From Gammaproteobacteria bacterium (GTDB taxonomy: Bacteria > Pseudomonadota > Gammaproteobacteria > Arenicellales > JAJDZL01): a DNA stretch of 64,000 bases. Under the pieces are notes generated by a model. The model worked only from the letters and a program-made list of their open reading frames with translations. It was not told the DNA's origin and made no database searches. Position 1 is the stretch's first letter. Each line of letters starts with the position of its first letter. Of the stretch, positions 17,867 through 25,447 are shown piece by piece. The DNA lies in the NCBI GenBank assembly GCA_022823625.1, contig JAJEHQ010000036.1:1-64000 (forward strand), given 5' to 3'. The translations under genes and the position numbers were made by a program.

Positions 17867-18937
17867 TCAATTGTTCGATAGCTGATTCAGAAACTTGAAG
17901 GTGTCATCTGATGCCCGTTTTGACTTCGCAATCGACAATGGTGTGTGGCCATCACTATTTCTAGCTCTGATGTCTGCACCTTTCTCAACCAGGAAATTGA
18001 GTACAACATTTTTTCCGTCTCTGCTACAGCAGGTCCCATGCGGTATGAAGACACCAGGCGGTGCTTCCAGCGAATCGTCAGCGATGGCAATATGAAGCGG
18101 TGTGTTGCCAGCCGCATCTTTGCAATCAATCTGCGCACCTTGTTCCACGAGAAGTTCTGCAGTTTCCTTGGAATTGAACCACGCTGCCAGGTGCAACGGT
18201 GATGCTCCGGAATGGTTTTTCGCATTGACGTCAGCGCCGTACTCTAGCAGAACTTCCGCAACATCGTGCATGTTGGTTGCTGCTGCGAGGTGTAGCGATG
18301 TATGACCACCACCATCGCAGATATTTACACTGGCACCTTCCTCAAGCATTGCTTTCGCAGCTGCGGCCGGGTCTCCCAGTTTCATCGCATATCTTGAGGA
18401 GAATCCGCCAAGAAAAATCGCAACCCGAGGACCTGCTTCATACATCGACAGCCAGTGAAGCATTGTCCGTGACTCTCGGTCTTTGCCATCCACATCAAAG
18501 CCATTGCGAAGCAGTGCATGCAGCGATTTTCTCGAATCTGCACACAACGCACAATGAACCGGATTTAGGTCGGGATAGGCTGCCGGATCGAAAGCTGCAC
18601 CATGTTCAAACAGCAGTTTCATAATGTCGACTGAATTCAAGCTTGCAGCTATATGCAAGGGTGTCAGTTCTCGGACACCCCAGAAATTGGTATCATCGAA
18701 TGCGGTTCGGAATCGCTTCATCTGATCCCTAAAATGTTTTGGTGGCTCAGCGAATTGGTTGAATTCATTTGATGCAACAGCCTGAGGATCAGCACCAAGA
18801 GACAAAAGGTGTGCTACAGCATCGGTATTTTTGTCAATGATGGCCCAATGTAAATGAGTGAAACCAAATTGGTCGCGACTTTCAGCATCAGGTTTTGCAC
18901 CGAGCTTTTCGTAAAACGCATTCAACTGTTCATCCAT
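17867..18937 (-). CDS. Ankyrin-repeat protein
   Basis: A 356-residue protein made almost entirely of ankyrin repeats. Clear units are FGFTHLHWAI, ELTPLHIAA, HTSLHLAA, ASPLHLAA, NTPLHIAI and HTPLSIAK, each followed by a helix ending GAD/GAQ. There is no signal peptide, so a cytosolic protein-binding scaffold is likely. An irregular insertion near residues 160-200 (MYEAGPRVAIFLGGFSSRY) interrupts the repeat rhythm. GAGA precedes the ATG. The partner is unknown. Confidence 0.9.
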   Translation of the reverse strand: MDEQLNAFYEKLGAKPDAESRDQFGFTHLHWAIIDKNTDAVAHLLSLGADPQAVASNEFNQFAEPPKHFRDQMKRFRTAFDDTNFWGVRELTPLHIAASLNSVDIMKLLFEHGAAFDPAAYPDLNPVHCALCADSRKSLHALLRNGFDVDGKDRESRTMLHWLSMYEAGPRVAIFLGGFSSRYAMKLGDPAAAAKAMLEEGASVNICDGGGHTSLHLAAATNMHDVAEVLLEYGADVNAKNHSGASPLHLAAWFNSKETAELLVEQGAQIDCKDAAGNTPLHIAIADDSLEAPPGVFIPHGTCCSRDGKNVVLNFLVEKGADIRARNSDGHTPLSIAKSKRASDDTFKFLNQLSNN

Positions 18938-19336
18938 TTCTCAAGACTCTTCGTTGAAGATAGATTCGACATTTAACTCAAATTCGTCTTAAAAAATTTG
19001 ACAGGTTGAATTAAATGTTATTGTAAGTCCTTTCTTATGATGTCAAAATGGCTTAAATGCCAATTCATCAAGTGTTTCAATCTGCAAGAGTAGGTTTGCA
19101 CTTTTGAGAAAACAATTTCGATAATCAACAATTTAGTCATAGCGAATTTACAGTAGTTGCGGCCCGAATTTGCATTCGGATTAACCAGATCATATCGATG
19201 ATTCTCGGGCCTCGATGTGGCAGGTTAAAGCTGCAGCAGTCAGCGTATTTCTGGCGTTTGTCTCCCTGTCCAAACTGCTGTGGGCGAAGTTTGGACTGGT
19301 CACCTTTATGTCGTCCAGTTTCTGGACAGCCTTTAT
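18938..19336. other. Intergenic region between SCO1 and the ankyrin gene
   Basis: The part near 19266-19329 folds strongly (listed separately). A 41-codon open frame at 19215-19340 (+) would encode a hydrophobic peptide, but it lacks a ribosome binding site and overlaps the folded region, so it is not called. A TTGACA at 18998-19003 has only a weak -10 (TTGTAA). Confidence 0.35.
19266..19329 (-). other. Multi-hairpin element 3' of the SCO1 gene
   Basis: On the minus strand, just after the SCO1 stop codon, there are two adjacent stems: GTCCAG/CTGGAC (19313-19327) and a perfect 9-bp GTCCAAACT/AGTTTGGAC (19268-19296). The outer segments CTGTCCA and TGGACAG can also pair across the whole element, giving alternative folds. 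There is no T-run, so it is not a typical intrinsic terminator. It may be a 3' UTR structure. Confidence 0.4.
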
Positions 19337-19942
19337 CTAACCAATATTCAATTTTTCTGAAATACTCTCGATAATCTGATCACTTGTTTCGTCTGGTGAA
19401 AAGTGAGTCACGTACTTTCCATTCGGCCCGATCAGATAAAGATAGGAGCTGTGATTGACCGTGTAGTCTGCTCCTTCGGTGGGTGAGTATGAGAAATAAC
19501 TTCCATAGGAATAGACTAGGTCAGTGAGCTGTTCAATTGTGCCAGTCAGCCCTTCAAAACGTTCATGAAAGTGCGAGATATAGCTATGGATTGCTTCTGG
19601 CGTATCTCGATCTGGATCAACAGAGACAAAGAGTGGAGTGATTTGTCGGGCTCTTTTAGCGTTGACTTCTTCCAGTCGATTCAAAATACTGGTCATTTGC
19701 AGGAGCGTTCCGGGGCAGGTAGCTGGACAATTGGTAAAACCGAAGTACATCAAAAGGTATCGCCCATGAAAGAATTCATCGGTCACTACTTTCCCGGTAT
19801 GATGGGTTAGCTCAAATGGTCCTCCGATCTGAATTTCTTCAGGATCATTACTGGTGAGCAGTAGGTACGAAACCGCACCAATTACACTTAAACTAACCAC
19901 ACAAGTCAGCCCAAGCAGAAAAATTTTAAATTTTTTTGACAT
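19337..19942 (-). CDS. SCO1/SenC copper chaperone for cytochrome c oxidase
   Basis: A 201-residue, membrane-anchored thioredoxin-fold protein. A transmembrane helix spans residues 7-29. The copper ligands are Cys72 and Cys76 (TNCPATCP), with the distal His164 (VNHSSYLYL). It delivers copper to, or reduces, the CuA site of cytochrome c oxidase in the periplasm. It is downstream of a PCuAC-family gene, a common pairing in copper delivery. GAAG precedes the ATG. Confidence 0.95.
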   Translation of the reverse strand: MSKKFKIFLLGLTCVVSLSVIGAVSYLLLTSNDPEEIQIGGPFELTHHTGKVVTDEFFHGRYLLMYFGFTNCPATCPGTLLQMTSILNRLEEVNAKRARQITPLFVSVDPDRDTPEAIHSYISHFHERFEGLTGTIEQLTDLVYSYGSYFSYSPTEGADYTVNHSSYLYLIGPNGKYVTHFSPDETSDQIIESISEKLNIG

Positions 19943-19993
19943 GATTCTTCAATTTTACCGATTGATTGAAGTGGCCCAACCGACTATTTGCTC

Positions 19994-20512
19994 TTACTCA
20001 CAAACCAATCTGTACTGCATCGGAGTGTCCGAAAGTTCTCTGACAGTCACTTCCATTTCAATCGTTCCTGATTTTTCAAACTCAAGTTCCAATCTCAACT
20101 CAGAATTCGGTGTCAGAGGTATTTGCAAGCCCATCAGCATTACATGAAGCCCATGCTGCTTGAGTTCCAGCGGCGAATCAGAGGTGAACATCAGCCTCTC
20201 AGCTTCAGCCTCCTCCATCATCATAATTCCATCTTTATTCACAATGTCGTGAATTTCCACACGCATCGCCTGTGGCGAATGAGCACGGACTAGTCGATCC
20301 GAAAATCCTTTCTGAGCTGAGATTGCCAGAAAAACAGCCCCGACTTTTTTGCCCAGTGACTCAAATGACCAGGGCGATTCAACGCAGATCGATCCCATTT
20401 GATAGACCTTGGATTCATCTTTTTCTGCATCCGAATTACTTGCGTGTAGTGATTGATTTCCGATGATGGCTGCTAAAACAACAATCAATCCATATCCAGC
20501 AAATATTCGCAT
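19994..20512 (-). CDS. Periplasmic copper chaperone, PCu(A)C family
   Basis: About 172 residues with a signal peptide (MRIFAGYGLIVVLAAIIGNQ). The PCuAC copper motif has a His near EIHDI, Met-rich GIMMM, then KQHGLHVMLMGL as the distal His-X-Met. It binds Cu(I) and passes it to the oxidase with SCO1. The frame is open to 20569, but ATG 20512 places the signal peptide at the N-terminus. Same direction as SCO1, 51 bases apart, so probably co-transcribed. Confidence 0.9.
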   Translation of the reverse strand: MRIFAGYGLIVVLAAIIGNQSLHASNSDAEKDESKVYQMGSICVESPWSFESLGKKVGAVFLAISAQKGFSDRLVRAHSPQAMRVEIHDIVNKDGIMMMEEAEAERLMFTSDSPLELKQHGLHVMLMGLQIPLTPNSELRLELEFEKSGTIEMEVTVRELSDTPMQYRLVCE

Positions 20513-20565
20513 TCTATTTTCCGAATTTGCGACTGGTTGTGTACCTAAGGCACTTTCACTTCTCA

Positions 20566-20850
20566 TCAACCAGGTAAAATCTGGTTGATCCTTTCTCTAG
20601 AATGCTGTACTTTCCCAAAATTTCCATGCTTTGGCAAACGTCCAACATAAGCGGTGATTTGACCTCCAGAACAATCCTGCTGCGATTGTGATATTTCTTG
20701 CTGCTGCTCAATCGCTTCATCGATAATCTTTTCAACGTAATCAAATTTTACATAGACTATGTCGTCATGGTGTTTTTCATCATTGAACTCATAGTATGGT
20801 TTATCCTGATTCAGGGTATTTCCTGTCAAGTCAAGTTCAAAAATTCCCAT
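20566..20850 (-). CDS. Possible small acidic hypothetical protein
   Basis: A 94-codon frame (MGIFELDLTGNTLNQDKPYY then acidic, His- and Gln-rich) ends just before the longest PCuAC frame. I recognise no family. Its start lies only 11 bases from the divergent dsrE start, leaving no room for a promoter or good ribosome binding site. It may be a chance frame; listed because nothing else explains the stretch. Confidence 0.25.
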   Translation of the reverse strand: MGIFELDLTGNTLNQDKPYYEFNDEKHHDDIVYVKFDYVEKIIDEAIEQQQEISQSQQDCSGGQITAYVGRLPKHGNFGKVQHSRERINQILPG

Positions 20851-20861
20851 ATTTTCAAGCT

Positions 20862-21254
20862 ATGAAGTTCAATATTCTGGTCACCGAAGCACCTTATACA
20901 CATCAGGCATCTGACACGGCTTACCAGTTTGCCAGGGCGGCAATAGACAGTGGTCATGAAGTCAGTCGCGTGTTCTTTTATCATGACGGTGTTCACAATG
21001 CAACCCGCCTGAGTAGCCCGCCGGTAGATGATCGGAATGTGATTGATCGCTGGGTACAATTGGCTGAGAACCATAGTGTAGACCTGGCGATATGCATTGC
21101 GGCATCGCTGCGACGGGGCGTGCTGAGTGAAGAATCAGCGCAGCAAAGTGGCAAGACAGGGACCAACCTGGACGAACATTTCAAGGTCGCAGGATTCGGA
21201 CATTTCATTGAAGGTTCGATTATTGCCGATCGTACCATTGTGTTCGGGGATTGA
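20862..21254 (+). CDS. dsrE: DsrE/TusD sulfur-relay subunit
   Basis: A 130-residue DsrE-family protein. The sulfur-carrying cysteine is Cys78 (LAICIAASLRRGV), the same position as in characterised DsrE. With DsrF and DsrH it forms an alpha2beta2gamma2 cytoplasmic complex that accepts sulfane sulfur and passes it to DsrC. ATG 20862 gives the family N-terminus MKFNILVTEAPY. First gene of dsrEFHC-dsrMK. The same fold serves tRNA 2-thiouridine formation (TusD), but the dsrMK linkage favours the Dsr type. Confidence 0.92.
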   Translation: MKFNILVTEAPYTHQASDTAYQFARAAIDSGHEVSRVFFYHDGVHNATRLSSPPVDDRNVIDRWVQLAENHSVDLAICIAASLRRGVLSEESAQQSGKTGTNLDEHFKVAGFGHFIEGSIIADRTIVFGD

Positions 21255-21276
21255 ACATTACGCAGCGGTACACTTG

Positions 21277-21660
21277 ATGATCAAGAGGCTTATGTTTGTC
21301 AATCGAAGGGCTCCCGGTGGAACTGTGTATGGGATGGAAGCTCTTGATGCGCTGCTCGCTGCTTCGGCATTCGATCAGGATTTAAATGCTGTATTTTTGG
21401 ATGATGGCGTCTATCAGTTAAAACGAGGGCAAGATCCTGCTAAATTGGGTATCAAGAACTTCGCAAAGAGCTTTGCCGCTTTGAGTGAATTTGGTGTTAA
21501 TCACCTCTATGTGGAGAAAGAATCCATGGCTGACAGAGGCCTTTCAGATTCGGACTTGATGGAGGTTCTTCGAGATGACGGAAGTGATGCAGTAACCATA
21601 ATTTCGTCAAGTGATCTTTCCAAAATTATGAATTCACAAGACGTCATTTTGCAGTTTTAA
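21277..21660 (+). CDS. dsrF: DsrF/TusC sulfur-relay subunit
   Basis: A 127-residue DsrE-like fold protein (LMFVNRRAPGGTVYGMEALD, AVFLDDGVYQL). It is a structural partner of DsrE and DsrH in the hexamer. No cysteine occupies an active-site position, as expected for this subunit. ATG 21277 is chosen by alignment of the N-terminus; the open frame extends upstream into dsrE. It sits 22 bases after dsrE. Confidence 0.9.
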   Translation: MIKRLMFVNRRAPGGTVYGMEALDALLAASAFDQDLNAVFLDDGVYQLKRGQDPAKLGIKNFAKSFAALSEFGVNHLYVEKESMADRGLSDSDLMEVLRDDGSDAVTIISSSDLSKIMNSQDVILQF

Positions 21661-21665
21661 ATGGG

Positions 21666-21971
21666 ATGATGCTTCACACGGTAAACAAATCGCCATCTGA
21701 AAAGCCAAGTCTACAGAGCTGTTTGAGGTTGGCCAGTGCAGGCAGTGATATTCTGTTAATTGAAGATGGCGTTTATGCCGCAGTCAACGGCACAAAATAT
21801 TCGAAACTAGTAGAAGGATCACTGAAAAGTCATCAATTTTATGCGCTGGAAGCGGATCTTGAGTGCCGAGGATTGAAAAAGTCACAGTTAATTGACGGAG
21901 TCGAGATGATTGACTACAAGGGCTTTGTTTCTCTAGCCGCACGCAACAAAGCCATACATTCCTGGCTATAA
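21666..21971 (+). CDS. dsrH: DsrH/TusB sulfur-relay subunit
   Basis: A 101-residue DsrH/TusB. The start MMLHTVNKSP is typical. Cys19 in SLQSCLRLAS sits where sulfur-oxidiser DsrH proteins have a cysteine (Cys20), while E. coli TusB lacks it. LIEDGVYAAV and the C-terminal aromatic-hydrophobic end are family features. Either of two tandem ATGs (21666, 21669) may be used. It follows dsrF by 5 bases. Confidence 0.9.
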   Translation: MMLHTVNKSPSEKPSLQSCLRLASAGSDILLIEDGVYAAVNGTKYSKLVEGSLKSHQFYALEADLECRGLKKSQLIDGVEMIDYKGFVSLAARNKAIHSWL

Positions 21972-21985
21972 GCGAATTGGGAACT

Positions 21986-22318
21986 ATGCCAATTGAGTTT
22001 AACGGAAAAGTCTACCAGACAGATTCAGAAGGTTTTTTATCAAATCCTGATGAATGGTCGGTGGAGTTGGCAGAAAAAATGGCGGCTGATGACGGCTGTC
22101 AGCTCAGTCCCGAACACTGGGAAGCCATCAATATCCTTCGAGACTACTACGCTCAGTTCGCCATCGCGCCGCCCATTCGCATTCTGATTCGTCATATGGG
22201 AAAGCGGTTGGGCAAGGAAAAGGCAAACAGTCCATATCTATATGAACTCTTTCCATTTGGACCGGCTAAACAAGCCTGTCGTTATGCAGGGTTACCGAAA
22301 CCGACAGGCTGTATCTAG
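21986..22318 (+). CDS. dsrC: DsrC/TusE sulfur carrier
   Basis: A 110-residue DsrC. The flexible C-terminal arm has both redox cysteines, Cys98 and penultimate Cys109 (CRYAGLPKPTGCI), ten residues apart, so it can form the intramolecular disulfide and carry a trisulfide. YLYELFPFGPAKQ is also conserved. It receives sulfur from DsrEFH, and DsrMK is expected to act on its disulfide. ATG 21986 is chosen over TTG 21977. Confidence 0.95.
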   Translation: MPIEFNGKVYQTDSEGFLSNPDEWSVELAEKMAADDGCQLSPEHWEAINILRDYYAQFAIAPPIRILIRHMGKRLGKEKANSPYLYELFPFGPAKQACRYAGLPKPTGCI

Positions 22319-22372
22319 TATTTTGGTGGTTCGCAATCCACTCGGCATCACCTTGAGTTAGTAAATTATTCC

Positions 22373-23071
22373 GTGTCGGCCACTTTCGCGATACTCTTCT
22401 ATCTTGCAGGATTAATCCTGATTTGTGGCATTGTTTGGAAAGTGTTGAGTTACGCCAGGATCCCGGTTCGATATTTGCTGCCTATTGCGCCGGCGCCTCA
22501 GTCATCGGGTGGTGTAGCACTTCGAATTCTAAGGGAGGCCTTGTTCTTCGAGAGTCTATTCAAGGCAAACAAATGGACCTGGCTATTTGGATGGATCTTT
22601 CACTATGCATTACTGGTTGTATTGCTACGGCACCTGTTTTTCGTCACCTGGTCGATCGAACCGTGGGTGGTCATGCTGTTTTTCCCGGGTGATGTTGCCG
22701 CCTGGCTAATGATTGGATCGCTGCTCGGGCTGTTGGGTCGACGAATTTTTGTTGACCGGGTGCGCTATATTTCGACTGTATCTGACTACGCCATGTTGAT
22801 TCTGATCTTGTTGATCGGGATTACTGGTGTGGTTCTGCGCTACAGGGTGCCGGTAGATATCATGGCAACTCGAGAATTTACGTTAGGACTTATGAAGTTC
22901 GATTTGACAGATTTGCCCAGGAATGTAGTACTTTATCTTCATTTGGCCAGTGTAGTGGCTTTGGTAGCTGTCTTTCCATTCAGCAAATTGATACACTTCC
23001 CCGGGTATTTTTTCAGCCCCAGCCATAATCAGAAATACCCCACCGCGAAAATGAAGGATCTCAGTAGATGA
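22373..23071 (+). CDS. dsrM: DsrM-type membrane cytochrome b subunit
   Basis: A 232-residue NarI-like integral membrane protein with about five to six helices. His residues lie in IFHYALLVVLLRHLFF and in YLHLASVVALVAVF, fitting haem b ligation. It should exchange electrons with the quinone pool and with the DsrK subunit. The start is GTG at 22373, and the gene ends 4 bases before dsrK starts. The C-terminus (FFSPSHNQKYPT) resembles other DsrM proteins. Confidence 0.88.
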   Translation: MSATFAILFYLAGLILICGIVWKVLSYARIPVRYLLPIAPAPQSSGGVALRILREALFFESLFKANKWTWLFGWIFHYALLVVLLRHLFFVTWSIEPWVVMLFFPGDVAAWLMIGSLLGLLGRRIFVDRVRYISTVSDYAMLILILLIGITGVVLRYRVPVDIMATREFTLGLMKFDLTDLPRNVVLYLHLASVVALVAVFPFSKLIHFPGYFFSPSHNQKYPTAKMKDLSR

Positions 23072-23075
23072 TGAC

Positions 23076-24515
23076 ATGGGCAGCGTAAGTACCCGAAAAA
23101 TCAAACCGCGTAAATCTCCCTCAGTCAAACCAAATTTTTGCTCTGACGGGGGTCAGAGTGGCGGACTGGTTGAGAATTGGCAGGAGCTTGCTATTGCAAA
23201 GCTTGGCGAGGAGGTTCGCTCGAATCGGGCACTGCGGGTGTTTCTGGACAGCTGTGTGAAATGTGGTGCCTGCACCGACAAGTGTCATTATTTCCTAGGC
23301 GACGGCGATCCGTTGAATATGCCGGTTGCACGTCAGGATCTGATCCGAGGAGTTTACCGACGCTACTTTACGGCAGCTGGTAAGTTCTTCCCAAAATTTG
23401 TCGGTGCGCTTGATCTCACCGAATCGTTGCTTGAAGATTGGAGCACTTACTACTATCAGTGCTCTGAATGTCGCCGCTGCTCAGTTTATTGTCCATTTGG
23501 AATTGACACTGCAGAGATCACGATGGTGGGTCGTTCGATTCTTGACGCTGTTGGAATCAGGCAAAACTACATTCACACCGTTCTGGATAACGTCAATCGA
23601 GTCGGGAATAACCTGGGGATGATCGGTGCGGCAATCGCTGACACCCTGGAAGGGTTGGAAGAGGATGTGCTTGAAGAGACTGGGGTTAATGTGAAATTTC
23701 CGCTTGATGACACTGATGCTGATGTACTACTACTGGTTCCATCAGCCGATCTATTTGCGGAACCTCATGTTGATGGATTAATTGGCTGTGCGAAAATCTT
23801 CCACCAGCAGGGCATTCGATGGACGCTGTCTACAGAGGCTTCAGAAGCGGCGAATTTTGCATTGTTTATTGGGGATGATGAAAAAATGCAGCAGATGACG
23901 AGACATGTCCGCGACACCGCACTCAAACTAGGAGTCAAACAGGTTTTAGTTGGAGAGTGTGGTCACGCCTGGCGTGTGGCAAGCAGCTATTGGCCGGATA
24001 TAACTGGGAATGGGCTTACGGCTGATTTTGAAACTTTACATATTTGCGAGTTCACCTACGATTTACTTAGAAAAAATCGGTTACAGCTTGACAGGTCTGT
24101 ACACAACAACAAAGTCATTACGTTTCACGATTCGTGTAATGTAGCTCGGGGCTCGAGAATGGGCGAGTATCCAAGAGATGTCTATCGTATTCCGCGCGCA
24201 TTGTTACAGGCTGCTTGCGATAATTTTGTCGATATGGCACCGGACACTATTTGTGAACATACTTTCTGTTGCGGCGGAGGCGGCGGGCTTTTGACGGATG
24301 AGTTGATGGAAGTTCGGGTGAGTGGTGCCTCACCTAGAGTTAGCGCACTAGAAGATGTGATTGCAAATCAAGGGGTAACTCATATGGCAGCAATTTGCGC
24401 GATTTGCAAAAGCCAGTTCCGCTCAGTGCTTCCAAAATTTGACCTGGACATGAATATGATTGTCAGTTTGCATCAGATAGTCGGTGATGCGGTTGTGCTG
24501 AATTCAGAGACTTGA
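23076..24515 (+). CDS. dsrK: DsrK-type iron-sulfur (HdrD-like) subunit
   Basis: A 479-residue protein with two [4Fe-4S] motifs, Cys60/63/66/70 (CVKCGACTDKC) and Cys129/132/135/139 (CSECRRCSVYC). C-terminal CCG-type domains include HDSCNVARG and TFCCGGGGGLL, plus CAICKSQF. HdrD-like subunits act on disulfides, here presumably that of DsrC. The operon ends here, converging with rpiA; dsrJOP, dsrL and dsrAB are absent. The first ~30 residues are basic and poorly conserved. Confidence 0.9.
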   Translation: MGSVSTRKIKPRKSPSVKPNFCSDGGQSGGLVENWQELAIAKLGEEVRSNRALRVFLDSCVKCGACTDKCHYFLGDGDPLNMPVARQDLIRGVYRRYFTAAGKFFPKFVGALDLTESLLEDWSTYYYQCSECRRCSVYCPFGIDTAEITMVGRSILDAVGIRQNYIHTVLDNVNRVGNNLGMIGAAIADTLEGLEEDVLEETGVNVKFPLDDTDADVLLLVPSADLFAEPHVDGLIGCAKIFHQQGIRWTLSTEASEAANFALFIGDDEKMQQMTRHVRDTALKLGVKQVLVGECGHAWRVASSYWPDITGNGLTADFETLHICEFTYDLLRKNRLQLDRSVHNNKVITFHDSCNVARGSRMGEYPRDVYRIPRALLQAACDNFVDMAPDTICEHTFCCGGGGGLLTDELMEVRVSGASPRVSALEDVIANQGVTHMAAICAICKSQFRSVLPKFDLDMNMIVSLHQIVGDAVVLNSET

Positions 24516-24582
24516 TTCCGTGGCGTCCTTACTGAATTTGTAAGCAAATCACCGACCCGACTCGAATCACCCTGACGTCGCT

Positions 24583-25236
24583 CTAGTAGGTGTCGACTTG
24601 CCCTTCGTTTCCGACGATGAGAACGTCAGCAGGCCGTTTGGCGAAAATACCGTTGCTTACAACACCGGTGATGTGGTTGAGCGTTGACTCAACAGTCGTT
24701 GCATCTTTCAAGTCAAGATTGCGGACATCAATAATGATGTTACCATTATCAGTTGTGAATCCAGTGCGCAGTTCTGGCTGCCCGCCTAGTTTGATTACAG
24801 CTCGACTAACCAGACTTTGTGCAAGCGGTATCACTTCGATAGCAAGTGGGAATTCGCCTAGTACGTCAACAAGTTTTGTCTTGTCGACAATACAAACAAA
24901 TTTTTCACTGGCAGCCGCGACAATCTTTTCCCGGGTGAGTGCACCACCCCCACCTTTTATCAAGTGTTTGTTCCGGGTCGCTTCATCTGCACCATCTACG
25001 TAGATAGGCAATGAACCGGTTCGGTTGAGATTCAGAATGGGGAAGCCATATTGACGCAATCGGTCTTCCGTAGCCTTTGAACTCGCAACGGTTCCATCGA
25101 TTTTTCCTTTTATATTGGGGAGAAGATCGATAAATGCATTAGCTGTAGAACCGGTACCAACGCCCACTACATCTCCGACTTCAATGTAGTCCAATGCTGC
25201 TTCAGCAGCCATGTGTTTCATCGAGTTAGTGTTCAT
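24583..25236 (-). CDS. rpiA: Ribose-5-phosphate isomerase A
   Basis: A 217-residue RpiA with [15 protein letters not shown] (phosphate loop), YVDGADEA and [12 protein letters not shown]. It interconverts ribose-5-phosphate and ribulose-5-phosphate in the pentose phosphate pathway. ATG 25236 is used because it aligns with known starts, although the frame runs to 25251. It is a single gene, convergent with dsrK. Confidence 0.95.
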   Translation of the reverse strand: MNTNSMKHMAAEAALDYIEVGDVVGVGTGSTANAFIDLLPNIKGKIDGTVASSKATEDRLRQYGFPILNLNRTGSLPIYVDGADEATRNKHLIKGGGGALTREKIVAAASEKFVCIVDKTKLVDVLGEFPLAIEVIPLAQSLVSRAVIKLGGQPELRTGFTTDNGNIIIDVRNLDLKDATTVESTLNHITGVVSNGIFAKRPADVLIVGNEGQVDTY

Positions 25237-25447
25237 ATTAATAACCAACAAAATTCCAAAGATGTGGTCAGTGATTGAGTTACCTCATTTTCAGTCTGCT
25301 GGCTGAAAAACCCAATATCTCATTTGTACGTCTGATCTGTACCTCACGCATTTCTTTTCGACTGAATCAACTGAAAGTGAATAAATCAGATCCCCGTCAT
25401 TACTGAAAGGGCAAAGTTAACGATACAGTTGAAAATTTTGGCATCGA

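Noticed and set aside
19215..19340. 41-codon hydrophobic open frame on the + strand
   Set aside because: Lacks a ribosome binding site, and overlaps the folded 3' element and the end of SCO1.
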